This document shows positions 11,534 through 20,575 of a stretch of 64,000 nt of DNA, in pieces; within the stretch, counting starts at the first letter, position 1, and every line of letters begins with the position of its first letter. The notes below the pieces were generated by a model. That model worked only from the letters and a program-made list of their open reading frames with translations. It made no database searches and was not told where the DNA came from. Source of the stretch: Agaricus subrufescens (Eukaryota; Basidiomycota; Agaricomycetes; Agaricales; Agaricaceae); NCBI GenBank assembly GCA_029945375.1, contig CM057068.1, positions 248,001 to 312,000 on the forward strand, in the 5' to 3' direction. The position numbers and the translations under genes are program-made.

Positions 11534-11545
11534 GGTTATGGGCCC
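11534..11545 (+). other. Primer-binding site, half-tRNA-iMet type
   Basis: GGTTATGGGCCC starts at the base after the 5' LTR. It is complementary to GGGCCCATAACC, the anticodon stem-loop of eukaryotic initiator tRNA-Met, not to a tRNA 3' end. This is the arrangement known for Drosophila copia, where a cleaved 5' half of tRNA-iMet primes minus-strand synthesis. The pairing is from knowledge of the tRNA, not from a tRNA gene in this window. Confidence 0.75.
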
Positions 11546-11772
11546 CGATCGCCAGCTCACTATGTGCAAGGGCACTTGCACTAGCAGAGTAGGTTGATCA
11601 TGTAACCTGGAATCGAGTGGTAGTGAGATACCCATATCTCCCAACTACAGTTGACCGCTATTCCGAATCACCCATATAGGTGTACAGACCTATGACATCA
11701 GACTACTAGCAGCATCAGCTGATTACCCCTGCGCTATAAATTGCTGATTCCTATTATTAGAACCAAGCAAAC

Positions 11773-12981
11773 ATGTCTCACGTCATTGCTCTGCTCAATT
11801 CTGTCGAACAACTTACCGGAGCCGAGAATTACGGCACCTGGAAGGATGAAATGGCCGATATTCTTATCCTCCAAATCGCTAATGGGTTCTCATTCAATGC
11901 CTACGACGTCTGCCTTAACAAGTGGACGATCCCGGCTAAACACAAACTTCCACCCAAGTTGGAAACCCAAACCCAAGAAGCTTATACTGAAGGTATAACC
12001 CAGCTTGAAGAAGAGAATAATACTATCGATGAAGCCATTGAAGAGAGGAATCGTCTCTCCCATACTGCAAGAGCAATGATAAATTCTAGGATCACTAGAG
12101 GCTTAGTTGCGCAGAGATTTAACTCTGCTGCAGACCTTTGGAACTTCCTCGAGAAGACTTATGGTGTAACCGGTCCATTGGCTATCTATGCCCTGTACCG
12201 GCAAACCATTAATTTCCGGATTTCCGGAACAAAGGAACCATCAGCCGAAATAGCCAGCCTCGAGTTAATCTATTCCAGGCTCCGAAGCACTGGGGTAGAT
12301 ATTCCAGAATTAGTAATGGCGATGTCCCTGCTCGGTGCCATACCAGAGCATTGGAAAATCACATCATCCTTCTTAGCCGCCAAAGGAGACGTCCCCGACG
12401 TAACCTTCCAAGCTGTCAGAGCTGCGATTTTACAAGAGTATAATCAGCGCCTGTCCAACAATCACCCTCAGGTGAACCGCTTCTCTGGTGTCAAACAAGG
12501 AGGCTTTAAAAAGCCCCAATGGCAACCATATAAAGGACAACAGCAGCCTATGCAGCGACCTAATAATGGCCAGCAGCAACAGCAGCAACAACAACCACAG
12601 CAGAGGAATTCTGCTGGTCCGCAGAAGAAGACTCGCCGAGGGAGGAAAAAGCCTCAGCCTCAGGTAAATGAAATAATCGCCTCTACTGGCGTTCTGCAGC
12701 TTGACGACTACTCGCCGCAGACCTCGACTCTTTTTGCCCCTGCCACGGGCCAACCACAGGTTAGCGCTCTTGGAGTTGCAACCTCATCAACGCTCCCAAA
12801 GAAGGTAGAGCATAATTCAACTTCGCAGATCACCCTTGACCCGCGACCCAGACCATACCCTTCCAGAATGGCACTCGCCAAGGAACGCGCCCTCAAACTC
12901 TACGAGGACAGGACGCAATTCAGGAATGGTGGAGAAACTTCTACTACCCCCTTACCAATTTCGAAAGCAGAAATGCTCTGA
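11773..12981 (+). CDS. gag: Copia Gag polyprotein
   Basis: A 402-residue Gag of the Copia type that forms virus-like particles. The N-terminal half (about residues 1-230) has the UBN2/DUF4219-like fold signature: LTGAENYGTWKDEM at the start and a FLEKTYG-type motif near residue 130. The C-terminal part is Gln/Pro-rich (a Q8 run after NNGQ) followed by the basic stretch KKTRRGRKK, which probably binds RNA. No CCHC zinc knuckle is visible, unlike many Copia Gags. The frame ends at TGA 12979-12981 and continues without shift into pol, so Gag and Gag-Pol could be made from one frame by stop readthrough. Confidence 0.9.
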   Translation: MSHVIALLNSVEQLTGAENYGTWKDEMADILILQIANGFSFNAYDVCLNKWTIPAKHKLPPKLETQTQEAYTEGITQLEEENNTIDEAIEERNRLSHTARAMINSRITRGLVAQRFNSAADLWNFLEKTYGVTGPLAIYALYRQTINFRISGTKEPSAEIASLELIYSRLRSTGVDIPELVMAMSLLGAIPEHWKITSSFLAAKGDVPDVTFQAVRAAILQEYNQRLSNNHPQVNRFSGVKQGGFKKPQWQPYKGQQQPMQRPNNGQQQQQQQQPQQRNSAGPQKKTRRGRKKPQPQVNEIIASTGVLQLDDYSPQTSTLFAPATGQPQVSALGVATSSTLPKKVEHNSTSQITLDPRPRPYPSRMALAKERALKLYEDRTQFRNGGETSTTPLPISKAEML

Positions 12982-15900
12982 AAGTTTTGGGAAGAAGAAG
13001 AAGCAACCGCAATGCGGAAACACATGGAAAATCCCATGTCTCCATACATGCAAAGGTACACAGAGATGCGCAGCGCCTTCCGATACCAAGCTTTCAAAGA
13101 AAAGCTGGAAAAGGAGGAGCTCCCCCAAGAGCCAATAATCGTCGACCCAATCGACGAGGCAATAAGGGAAGAAGCTCCGAAGAGCTTCGATCTCGAAACC
13201 GTGTCCCTGGGAAGCGAAACTGAGGACGTAAAGATCGATGATTACAAGTATGTGATCCGATCTATAAATGATTATCAAACAGCTAACCTTATACAGGCCG
13301 GAGATGTCCCCTACTATTCAGATGTAGGAAGAGACTCTAGTAGTACACCGGCTATATATTGTATTAATACACCTCCCTGCTGCTTCGCTTCTATATCTGA
13401 GGAAGTAAATGAGGATTCTGCCGAACCTCAAGAAGCCAGAACACCAGATAATCATAGTACCGGCAATCTGCCTAGTATAAGTGGCGTTACACCTATAAAC
13501 GATGACTTTCCGATCAGATGGTTACTAGATTCAGGAGCATCACGACACTTTACAAATAATCTTGATGACTTCCTAGATTATGTAACTGGTGATTACAGAG
13601 ATGCGGGAACCGCGCATAACAGCAATGATATAAAAATAACTGCTGTTGGAACCGTAATGATAGAGTACGAAGTCTATAATACGACTGACGGAAATACATA
13701 CCTCATGCGAAACACTGTAACCAGGGTTGAATACGCAGAGGAATTACGAGAAAGGATACTATCAGTCAACACATATTTAAATATGGGTTGGACATCTATT
13801 GGCGAAACAGATCGAACCATTCTATATGATAGACAGGGAAACCCTGCTTTAATGGCCCAAAAGGTTCCTGGAGGAGCTCAAAACCTCCACTATGTTCGAT
13901 CCCGCATCATTAAAAACGATGCTTATAACGTCAATAAAATAAGTGTTAATGAGATCACTTATGAAGTCTGGCATCAAAGATTCGGACACTGTTCAGATTT
14001 CGCTCTGAACAAAGTACCTGAATGCTCCAGTGAACGGATTAAAATCCCGAAAGCTTCTGATCATGTATGCAAGGGCTGTGCGCTAGGCAAACAAAATCAG
14101 AAACCCTTTCAACCAAACCCAAAACGAGCTAAGGCAATTGGCGAGATGACACATTCTGATCTTCTCGAAATGCCGATCAAGTCGTACTCCAAATATAAAT
14201 GGGTACTGACATTTTTGGATGACTATTCATCCGCTTGCACAATCGTCCTAATAAGGAACAAAGCTGACGTACCAAGGTACATAGAAGCTTACGTACATAA
14301 AATGTGGCATTCACAAAATGTTCATTGTTTCCAATTTCGGACAGACAATGGCGGAGAATATGTCTCCCAAGAACTCAAGGACTTCTTCCTTGACAATGCG
14401 ATGGACCACCAAACAACAGTCCCCTATGCACACCAACAAAACGGTCGTGCAGAAAGGTTAAATCGCACCTTGCTCGAAAAAGAACAGGCAATGCGGCTAC
14501 ATGCCTGCTTACCTGATTCTCATTGGGAATTTGCTATTTCAGCAGCCGTTCATGTATATAATAATACACCAATGCGTCGCCTAAATTGGCAGACTCCACA
14601 CCAATACTTCGGATATGAAAAGATTGACTTAAATCACCTCCGAGTTTTTGGATGCGGTGCATATGCATTCATACCAGAGGAAAAGCGAATTAATAAGCTT
14701 TCACCTCGATCTGAATTCATGACATTCATTGGATATGCTCCGGATGGGAGCTATTTGTTCTTCCGACATAAATCCAATAGAACTGTGTTTAGATCAAGAT
14801 CTGCAATCTTTGATGAACGAATCTTTCCGTTCTGCCCAGATTACAAACCTGGTGAACTAGAGAAAAGAATGCTTCGAGACGATGGAACTGACGATTCATC
14901 ATCCTCAGAAGAAAATCCTCTAAGACCCTTAGAGTATGATCCTAATTTCTCAGATTCTTTCACACCAAAACCGATGAATAATTTTCGGCATAGCCAATAT
15001 CATCACCCTTCTTCCTCTAATCAGGAAAGGCCATCGAATCCCACTCCACCTCGTGATAACAGTCCACCACCTGATGATGACCATGAATCCTTCAGTCATG
15101 ATATCGGAAGTGCAGAAGGACATCGTCAACCAATAGACTATCACGATGAAAATAGATTTGATCCGCAACCGCCGCCGTCTACCCCTTCTGACTTAGGTCC
15201 AGGAGAAGTTCAGCCTCCTCCCAGTACTCCTCCCCGCTTCTCTACGCAAGAGAAAGGAAAAATGAGAGTACCTACTCCGAGTCCGAGCTCTTCTCCGAGC
15301 CCAAGGTCGATTCCTAAAGAACGACCCCCAGTCATAAGAAGAGAAAGGTCATTACCTAATAGACCTCCCTTCATTCTTCCAGAGGGATTCCCTCCGAGAA
15401 GATCGACAAGACAACGGCAACCCCCTGTAAGACCAGGAAATGTCTATGGTGAAAGATCAAATCCTGTAGATATTGAAAGACAAAGTAGCGGAGACTGGCC
15501 AAGCTCAATCGCTTCGAAAGAGCAACCAGACCCTTCCGAACCTCCATCAAAAAGAATCAACCGACCACGTTGGCATTCTGATGGAGAAGATGTCGATGAT
15601 CCGATGGGAATGGTGATGGGTAAAAATAAACCCTTACCTAAAATTCCAGAAACAGAAGATCAACAACTAAAACGTCTTACAAGTGAGGGGGGAAAGGAAT
15701 TCATTTCCATTTTATTAGCAAAAGCCATCATTCCAGTCACTTATAGAGACCTTGAGAAAATACCTCGGGACGAACAGAAAGACTGGATTGCAGCATGCCT
15801 GGAGGAGCTCCAAGCCTTAAAAAAGCGAGGAGTTTATGAAATAGTTAAACTTCCGGAAGGAAGAAAAGCTATCAAAAATAGATGGGTCTTTAACGTAAAG

Positions 15901-17262
15901 TCTGATGGCCGGAAACGTGCTCGACTTGTCGCTAAAGGATTCTCTCAAATCGAAGGAATCGACTTCGATGAGTTATTTTCCCCTGTTGTACGATATGAAA
16001 CTGCTCGCCTCATCTTCAGTGTTGCAGCACTAGAAGATTGGGAAATCGAGAGCGTCGATGTCAAAGCAGCATACTTATATGGAAAACTCGAAGAAGAAAT
16101 CTACATGGAAGAACCGGAAGGTTTCCATGATCATCGAGGAAAAGTCTGGAAATTAAACCGTGCATTATATGGCCTGAAGCAATCTGGCTTAGCCTGGTGG
16201 CGTGAACTAACCGCCTCTATGAAAGAACTAGGCTTTAAGCGATGTGCATCAGATGCAGGGGTATATTATTACGTTGACAAAGAAACGAAGCAACTCATCA
16301 TTGCATTAGTTTACGTTGATGACGTAGCCATAATAGGGAAACGAACTGCAGTCTATATAGACTTAAAACGCAGATTCATGCTAAAATGGGAATGCCGAGA
16401 TTTAGGTGAAACCAAAGAATTCTTAGGAATGAGAATTCAAAGGGATCGAGAAAATCGACGACTATTCATAGACCAAGTTGATTATCTCAATAAAATCCTT
16501 GAAAGATTCGAGATTTCGTCTAAACCTACCAAAACGCCTCTCTCTTCAGGATTCACCTTTAACAAATTCGAAGGCATTGCGACGCCCATCTTTAAACAGA
16601 AGTACCAACAATTAGTTGGATCACTTATGTACCTTATGATCGGTTCTAGGCCTGACATAGCCTATGCAACAGTCAAATTGAGTCAGCAATGTGCTAATCC
16701 AGCACAAGAACATTACAACCAAGGTCTACATGTTCTTCGCTATCTATATGCCACCAGTAAATATAGACTCAAATATAACGGTGCTTCTAATGAAGCCATC
16801 GTTGCCTATTCTGATTCAGATTGGGCACAAGATCCAACTGACCGGAAATCTGTTACCGGTAATTATGTCACTTTAGCCCAAGGCTGTATAAGCTGGCTAA
16901 GTCGCAAACAAAAAACCGTTGCCTCTTCTTCCACAGAAGCAGAGTATATGGCAATTTCTGACTGCTCCAAACAACTTGTTTGGATGCATCAATTGCTAAA
17001 AGAAATCGGTTTTAAAGTCCAAATTCCACATTTGAATGCGGACAATGAAGGAGCTATTTTTTGGGGATCTAATCCTGTTCAAGAAAGACGCTCCAAACAT
17101 ATCGACATCCGATACCATGTAATCCGTGAATATGTCGAAGAAAAGAAGATTGCTTTGTTATATGTCCCTGGTAATAAAAATCCAGCCGACATATTTACAA
17201 AAAATCTTGACACTCGAAAATTTGAATTCATCCGATCACTACTAGGGATTGAGTTCTTCTAA
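12982..17262 (+). CDS. pol: Copia Pol polyprotein (protease-integrase-RT-RNase H)
   Basis: The frame is open from the codon after the gag TGA; the first ATG is at 13012, giving 1,416 residues. Numbered from that ATG: aspartic protease DSGA at 173-176; integrase zinc-binding HHCC (H321, H326, C353, C356); integrase catalytic D383, D445, E481, i.e. D,D-35-E; a long Pro/Ser-rich linker (about 620-880); reverse transcriptase with YVDD at 1101-1104; RNase H with SDSDW (1267-1271) and SSSTEAEY (1305-1312). All catalytic residues I can check are present, so the protein looks functional. A separate start at 13012 is possible, but the element design favours a Gag-Pol fusion. Confidence 0.95.
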   Translation, partial: KFWEEEEATAMRKHMENPMSPYMQRYTEMRSAFRYQAFKEKLEKEELPQEPIIVDPIDEAIREEAPKSFDLETVSLGSETEDVKIDDYKYVIRSINDYQTANLIQAGDVPYYSDVGRDSSSTPAIYCINTPPCCFASISEEVNEDSAEPQEARTPDNHSTGNLPSISGVTPINDDFPIRWLLDSGASRHFTNNLDDFLDYVTGDYRDAGTAHNSNDIKITAVGTVMIEYEVYNTTDGNTYLMRNTVTRVEYAEELRERILSVNTYLNMGWTSIGETDRTILYDRQGNPALMAQKVPGGAQNLHYVRSRIIKNDAYNVNKISVNEITYEVWHQRFGHCSDFALNKVPECSSERIKIPKASDHVCKGCALGKQNQKPFQPNPKRAKAIGEMTHSDLLEMPIKSYSKYKWVLTFLDDYSSACTIVLIRNKADVPRYIEAYVHKMWHSQNVHCFQFRTDNGGEYVSQELKDFFLDNAMDHQTTVPYAHQQNGRAERLNRTLLEKEQAMRLHACLPDSHWEFAISAAVHVYNNTPMRRLNWQTPHQYFGYEKIDLNHLRVFGCGAYAFIPEEKRINKLSPRSEFMTFIGYAPDGSYLFFRHKSNRTVFRSRSAIFDERIFPFCPDYKPGELEKRMLRDDGTDDSSSSEENPLRPLEYDPNFSDSFTPKPMNNFRHSQYHHPSSSNQERPSNPTPPRDNSPPPDDDHESFSHDIGSAEGHRQPIDYHDENRFDPQPPPSTPSDLGPGEVQPPPSTPPRFSTQEKGKMRVPTPSPSSSPSPRSIPKERPPVIRRERSLPNRPPFILPEGFPPRRSTRQRQPPVRPGNVYGERSNPVDIERQSSGDWPSSIASKEQPDPSEPPSKRINRPRWHSDGEDVDDPMGMVMGKNKPLPKIPETEDQQLKRLTSEGGKEFISILLAKAIIPVTYRDLEKIPRDEQKDWIAACLEELQALKKRGVYEIVKLPEGRKAIKNRWVFNVKSDGRKRARLVAKGFSQIEGIDFDELFSPVVRYETARLIFSVAALEDWEIESVDVKAAYLYGKLEEEIYMEEPEGFHDHRGKVWKLNRALYGLKQSGLAWWRELTASMKELGFKRCASDAGVYYYVDKETKQLIIALVYVDDVAIIGKRTAVYIDLKRRFMLKWECRDLGETKEFLGMRIQRDRENRRLFIDQVDYLNKILERFEISSKPTKTPLSSGFTFNKFEGIATPIFKQKYQQLVGSLMYLMIGSRPDIAYATVKLSQQCANPAQEHYNQGLHVLRYLYATSKYRLKYNGASNEAIVAYSDSDWAQDPTDRKSVTGNYVTLAQGCISWLSRKQKTVASSSTEAEYMAISDCSKQLVWMHQLLKEIGFKVQIPHLNADNEGAIFWGSNPVQERRSKHIDIRYHVIREYVEEKKIALLYVPGNKNPADIFTKNLDTRKFEFIRSLLGIEFF

Positions 17263-17286
17263 ATTATTCCGTAGCTTATTTAGCAT

Positions 17287-17293
17287 GGAGGAG
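17287..17293 (+). other. Polypurine tract
   Basis: GGAGGAG lies directly against the 3' LTR start at 17294, the expected plus-strand primer. Confidence 0.8.
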
Positions 17294-17698
17294 TGTTAGA
17301 ACAATAATAGTATTAGGTGCTTGTATAAGCTCGTACTTTATTTAGATAGATATACTTGTATCCCTCCGAGCATCGAGCGACTCATAGCTCTGCCTAATCG
17401 TGTATGTGGATACCTGTAGCTCATGCTCTTCTAAGCTGAGCAATTATGCTTATAATATGCGACCCACAGTAAAGGATTTACCTGTGGATGGACTAGTAGT
17501 TTAGTATATAAACCCCATGTATTCACTGTAATCTATATCGTCGAAGATACATCTTCTACATCTCTTCTACTCTCAACACCTACTTCAGCTCCTTAGAACT
17601 ATCTCCTACTACTTCTAGTAAGTACTACTCAACCTGCCACTACGCTAGTTAGCTGCTAGCATGATGATTCCCTAGAGGAAATCATTATTGTCTTAACA
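17294..17698 (+). repeat. 3' LTR of the Copia element
   Basis: 405 bp, same sequence as the 5' LTR by eye; followed by the GTTGA target duplication. Confidence 0.95.
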
Positions 17699-17703
17699 GT
17701 TGA

Positions 17704-18430
17704 TCTGGAGGATGACGTGTTAGAGTGGACTTATTGGTTGTGGATTTATCTTGATCTAGAGCAGCATAGATTGAGGTGCAAAAAAACCATGTAACATACT
17801 CTGTAAAATTGATTTGTTCCAATTTCTAGACGGGAGGCCCGATTTCCTGTTAATGCTATTTAGATTATTATAACTCGCGGGTAACCCCAGGGCCAGCCCA
17901 AATTGATAACTTTCAGCAAGGCAGTGAAAGCTTGATATAGCTCACTCTGTGGCATTAGGAGTGGAACAGAACGAGAAACCAATGAAGTTTTGAATTACCA
18001 ATGCAGTTAACTCCCGAACATATCACTCAGGGAATGCCATCCAACAGTATCTATGCTGTGGTACAATCAAACCGCTGTGTCACCTAATCAACTTCTAGAG
18101 TGGCCAGAATTTTCAAAACGGCCCACATCTTGTATAGCTTGTAGCAGTTCAAGTCATCCAAATTCATAATCCTCCTCAAAGCGTGCACTACTGTTCAGTC
18201 CTTTCAAGTTCATTCTTGTTAAGCTATAAATAGACCATCCGTATGCGGCTCACTGTCAAGCATAAGCGCTGTCCATGCAGAGAAAAATCAAATGGGGCAG
18301 CATACTACAGGATCAAAATGTAATCAAGGAAACAAAGGTACACATATACATCGGAGTAGCACGGGAACAATCGCGGAACGTACAGGAAGTAAAAAAAATC
18401 TTCTACTTGTACTTAAACGACCAGGAGGGA
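17704..18430. other. Intergenic, no gene seen
   Basis: Between the Copia insertion and the 3' end of the membrane-protein gene. I see no coding or structural signal here. Confidence 0.5.
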
Positions 18431-19378
18431 TCAAACAGCCCAGGAAGGTTCAGCAATTTGAGAAGCAGACAAACAGTGTAGCTTTATAATGACGAAGGTA
18501 AACTGAATGATGGTCATTGTAAATGTTGTAAAAACTGTGTATCTGAAAACTTGAAGCCTCCTCCCAGAGCAGATTTGCAATTCCGGGCTTGGAGCTGCAT
18601 CAGCGGGTAGGCGCTCCAGAAATGTGAGCATCATGGTCAAGATGAATAGAATGACAGACAAGAAAAAGAGGACTGTGGGTAATGAGAATAAAATCCAAAG
18701 AGATTTGTTCGGAACTTTGTTCCATGATTTTGGAGAGGCCTTCCGACAGGCCTTAAGTCAACGCATATGAGAACAGATAGAGAACGCTCACCCTCAACCA
18801 CTCTCTGGCAATGTAGTCGTTGTGTAATCCATGTGCTTTGACTTTGAATATAACTCTGGTACCAATACCAGCGACTCCAAGGATGAAAGTAGTTATTGCC
18901 GAGAAGCTGGCAGCTGAACACAGAGAGACACCTGGGAACGAGACCATTGGAAACAGAACTCTAATAGCAGATAAATCTCAGCATCTGGAAATATGAGCGT
19001 GGTCGAAGTACGCACGACAGAATAAGGAACAAGAAATTGGAATATTGATCCCATAGCATATTCAGTCCTTTGATCATTTCAGTATATTTTTCATCATGAC
19101 AAGCCTCATTCTCGTCAATGTGCCTGTACAGCCTGAACTGTACATATGGGACCCCAAAAGTGAGCACCATGACAGCAGAGTGAACGACGAATAAGATCAA
19201 GCGATACATAATGCTTCACAATTCAAGCCTTGAGTCGTTTTGATCCAGCCTATGTGAAGGAATCGTAAACTTACACGGCAGGGTACACTAGATGTTCCAG
19301 TATGTGTTCTAGCCAACGAGGATAGAGATAAAATCGGTCATCAGGTTCCCTCTCTCTGATAATGGGGGTCAATGGCAT
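18431..19378 (-). CDS. Four-exon polytopic membrane protein, unknown function
   Basis: Exons read on the minus strand at 19378-19275, 19213-19016, 18960-18792 and 18751-18431. Donors are GTAAGT, GTGCGT and GTGAGC, and phases agree, giving 263 residues. The start MPLTPIIRERE leads into FYLYPRWLEHILEHLVYP, then hydrophobic segments at about residues 37-60 (LILFVVHSAVMVLTFGVPYV), 97-135 (LFLILSVLFPMVSFPG and SAITTFILGVAGIG), 165-195 (LWILFSLPTVLFFLSVILF) and 220-245 (VFTTFTMTIIQFTFVIIKL). I therefore predict four or five membrane spans with short loops and no signal peptide. I do not recognise the family. Continuity of the hydrophobic pattern across each splice junction is the main support that it is a real gene. 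Confidence 0.65.
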
Positions 19379-19661
19379 GGGTCGAGGGGGAATCAAGTGG
19401 AATGGCTACAATAAGGGAAGGGCCTTGTATAGGGTAATACGGTATATATATGCTAGGGGAGAGGGGGGAAGAGACATGGGTGTTATACGGAGAGACCAAC
19501 GTAACGACAAAAATAACGGCAGCCCAAAAACATCAGTTGAGCCGATGAGATCTCCTTGAATATCTAAACGCACACTGCGATCGCATTGCCTTTTTAGGGG
19601 CACATTTCCATATCCAGGCAACCACAATCGTGTTGATGTTGTGTTGCTGTGCGTTCACCTG

Positions 19662-19704
19662 GCATTCACTGCTGCATTTCAGCAGTGATGATCACGTCGC
19701 GTCA
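19662..19704 (+). repeat. 43-bp direct repeat with hairpin, copy 1
   Basis: It contains CACTGCTG-5nt-CAGCAGTG (19667-19687) followed by TGATGATCACGTCGCGTCA. It differs from copy 2 at two positions. A further inverted repeat, ACACCGTGC/GCACGGTGT (19710-19718 and 19728-19736), follows at once. Confidence 0.8.
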
Positions 19705-20096
19705 ATGGAACACCGTGCTCACTCCTCGCACGGTGTGTTGTCTCGGAAGGGCAGCCCGTGTGAATGATGGATTCGTAGTATAGTGATCCTCACATTGCAT
19801 AATATCACATTCGTCTCTCCTCCCTGTGCTGAGTGGACGGCACCGCTACTTGCTCGCGATTCCTTTAAAGCCACCCTCCCGATTCCATACTTTAGATGAA
19901 ACTATTGGCACAGGTAGAATGTAGGTTGTACACATCCGGGTGACCCGATGCTGTTCCAACCTCACTCTTACCGCCTGGAGGCCTGGAGACGACTATCCCT
20001 CTAGGCCTTCCACTCCCCCACTCACACTGCCATAGTCTTAATAATAATAATAATAATGTTATTGGTGACGCGTACCCGGCGCCCTGAGGAGACTGT

Positions 20097-20139
20097 GCAT
20101 TCACTGCTGAATTTCAGCAGTGATGATCACGTTGCGTCA
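20097..20139 (+). repeat. 43-bp direct repeat with hairpin, copy 2
   Basis: Same orientation as copy 1, 435 bp downstream, with the 8-bp-stem hairpin at 20102-20122 fully conserved; the two differences are in the loop and near the end. Confidence 0.8.
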
Positions 20140-20233
20140 CGGTGCATCCAGCATACTGTAGAACACAAATCTACAAATTCGCAGCTATGTTCCAGGAATA
20201 CTATTGTTTTTTTTTGCTGGAGAACATGACTCC

Positions 20234-20575
20234 TCAATAGAGACCTGTAAGACGATGAACTCCCTTGTTGCCGAAAAATCTTGAATCGTTACTGCTAAGA
20301 AGATTGTCGTCCCCCCTAAATACGGGTTGTTGTGGCCTGTATTGACAGTGGAACTGAAGGCTCATTAATTCTTTCTGTGCGAGCTCAGGCACCTGGACAT
20401 CGGCGTTGACCGGGTCTTCTGTATCTCGTTCCTTTTTGGCCAAGTCAGCTTCTTGATCAGCCGCTGGAAGTTCGCCATCATTTGTGTACAAAAAAATCGC
20501 GAAAAGTTCGCACATTGGCGCGGACTGCTCCCACAATAGTTCCGTATCACCTCGTCTCATCTCAGTTCCTGCCAT
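20234..20575 (-). CDS. Small hypothetical protein (doubtful)
   Basis: A 113-codon frame starting MAGTEMRRGDTE. It has an acidic/charged middle (EADLAKKERDTEDP) and no recognisable domain, signal peptide or membrane span. Nothing in the flanks supports expression. It may be an exon of a longer gene or chance. Confidence 0.25.
   Translation of the reverse strand: MAGTEMRRGDTELLWEQSAPMCELFAIFLYTNDGELPAADQEADLAKKERDTEDPVNADVQVPELAQKELMSLQFHCQYRPQQPVFRGDDNLLSSNDSRFFGNKGVHRLTGLY

Larger units (their letters stand above)
11129..17698 (+). mobile_element. Complete Ty1/Copia LTR retrotransposon
   Basis: A 6,570-bp element bounded by 405-bp direct LTRs (11129-11533 and 17294-17698) that begin TGTTAG, end TTAACA and show no difference when read side by side. 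A 5-bp target duplication GTTGA flanks it (11124-11128 and 17699-17703). A primer-binding site lies directly after the 5' LTR and a polypurine tract directly before the 3' LTR. Inside are gag and a pol with protease, integrase, reverse transcriptase and RNase H in that order (integrase before RT), which defines Copia. Identical LTRs imply recent insertion. The only lesion seen is one in-frame TGA between gag and pol. Confidence 0.97.
19379..20233. other. Intergenic with duplicated palindromic motif
   Basis: No supported gene. It contains two copies of a 43-bp palindrome-bearing repeat, a third hairpin (19710-19736) and an (AAT)n microsatellite at about 20039-20057. Confidence 0.5.

Noticed and set aside
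12430..13278. Several minus-strand frames of about 60-108 codons across the Copia gag/pol region
   Set aside because: They are antisense to well-supported gag and pol and contain only low-complexity Leu/Phe runs that mirror the Gln and Glu/Lys codons of the sense strand.
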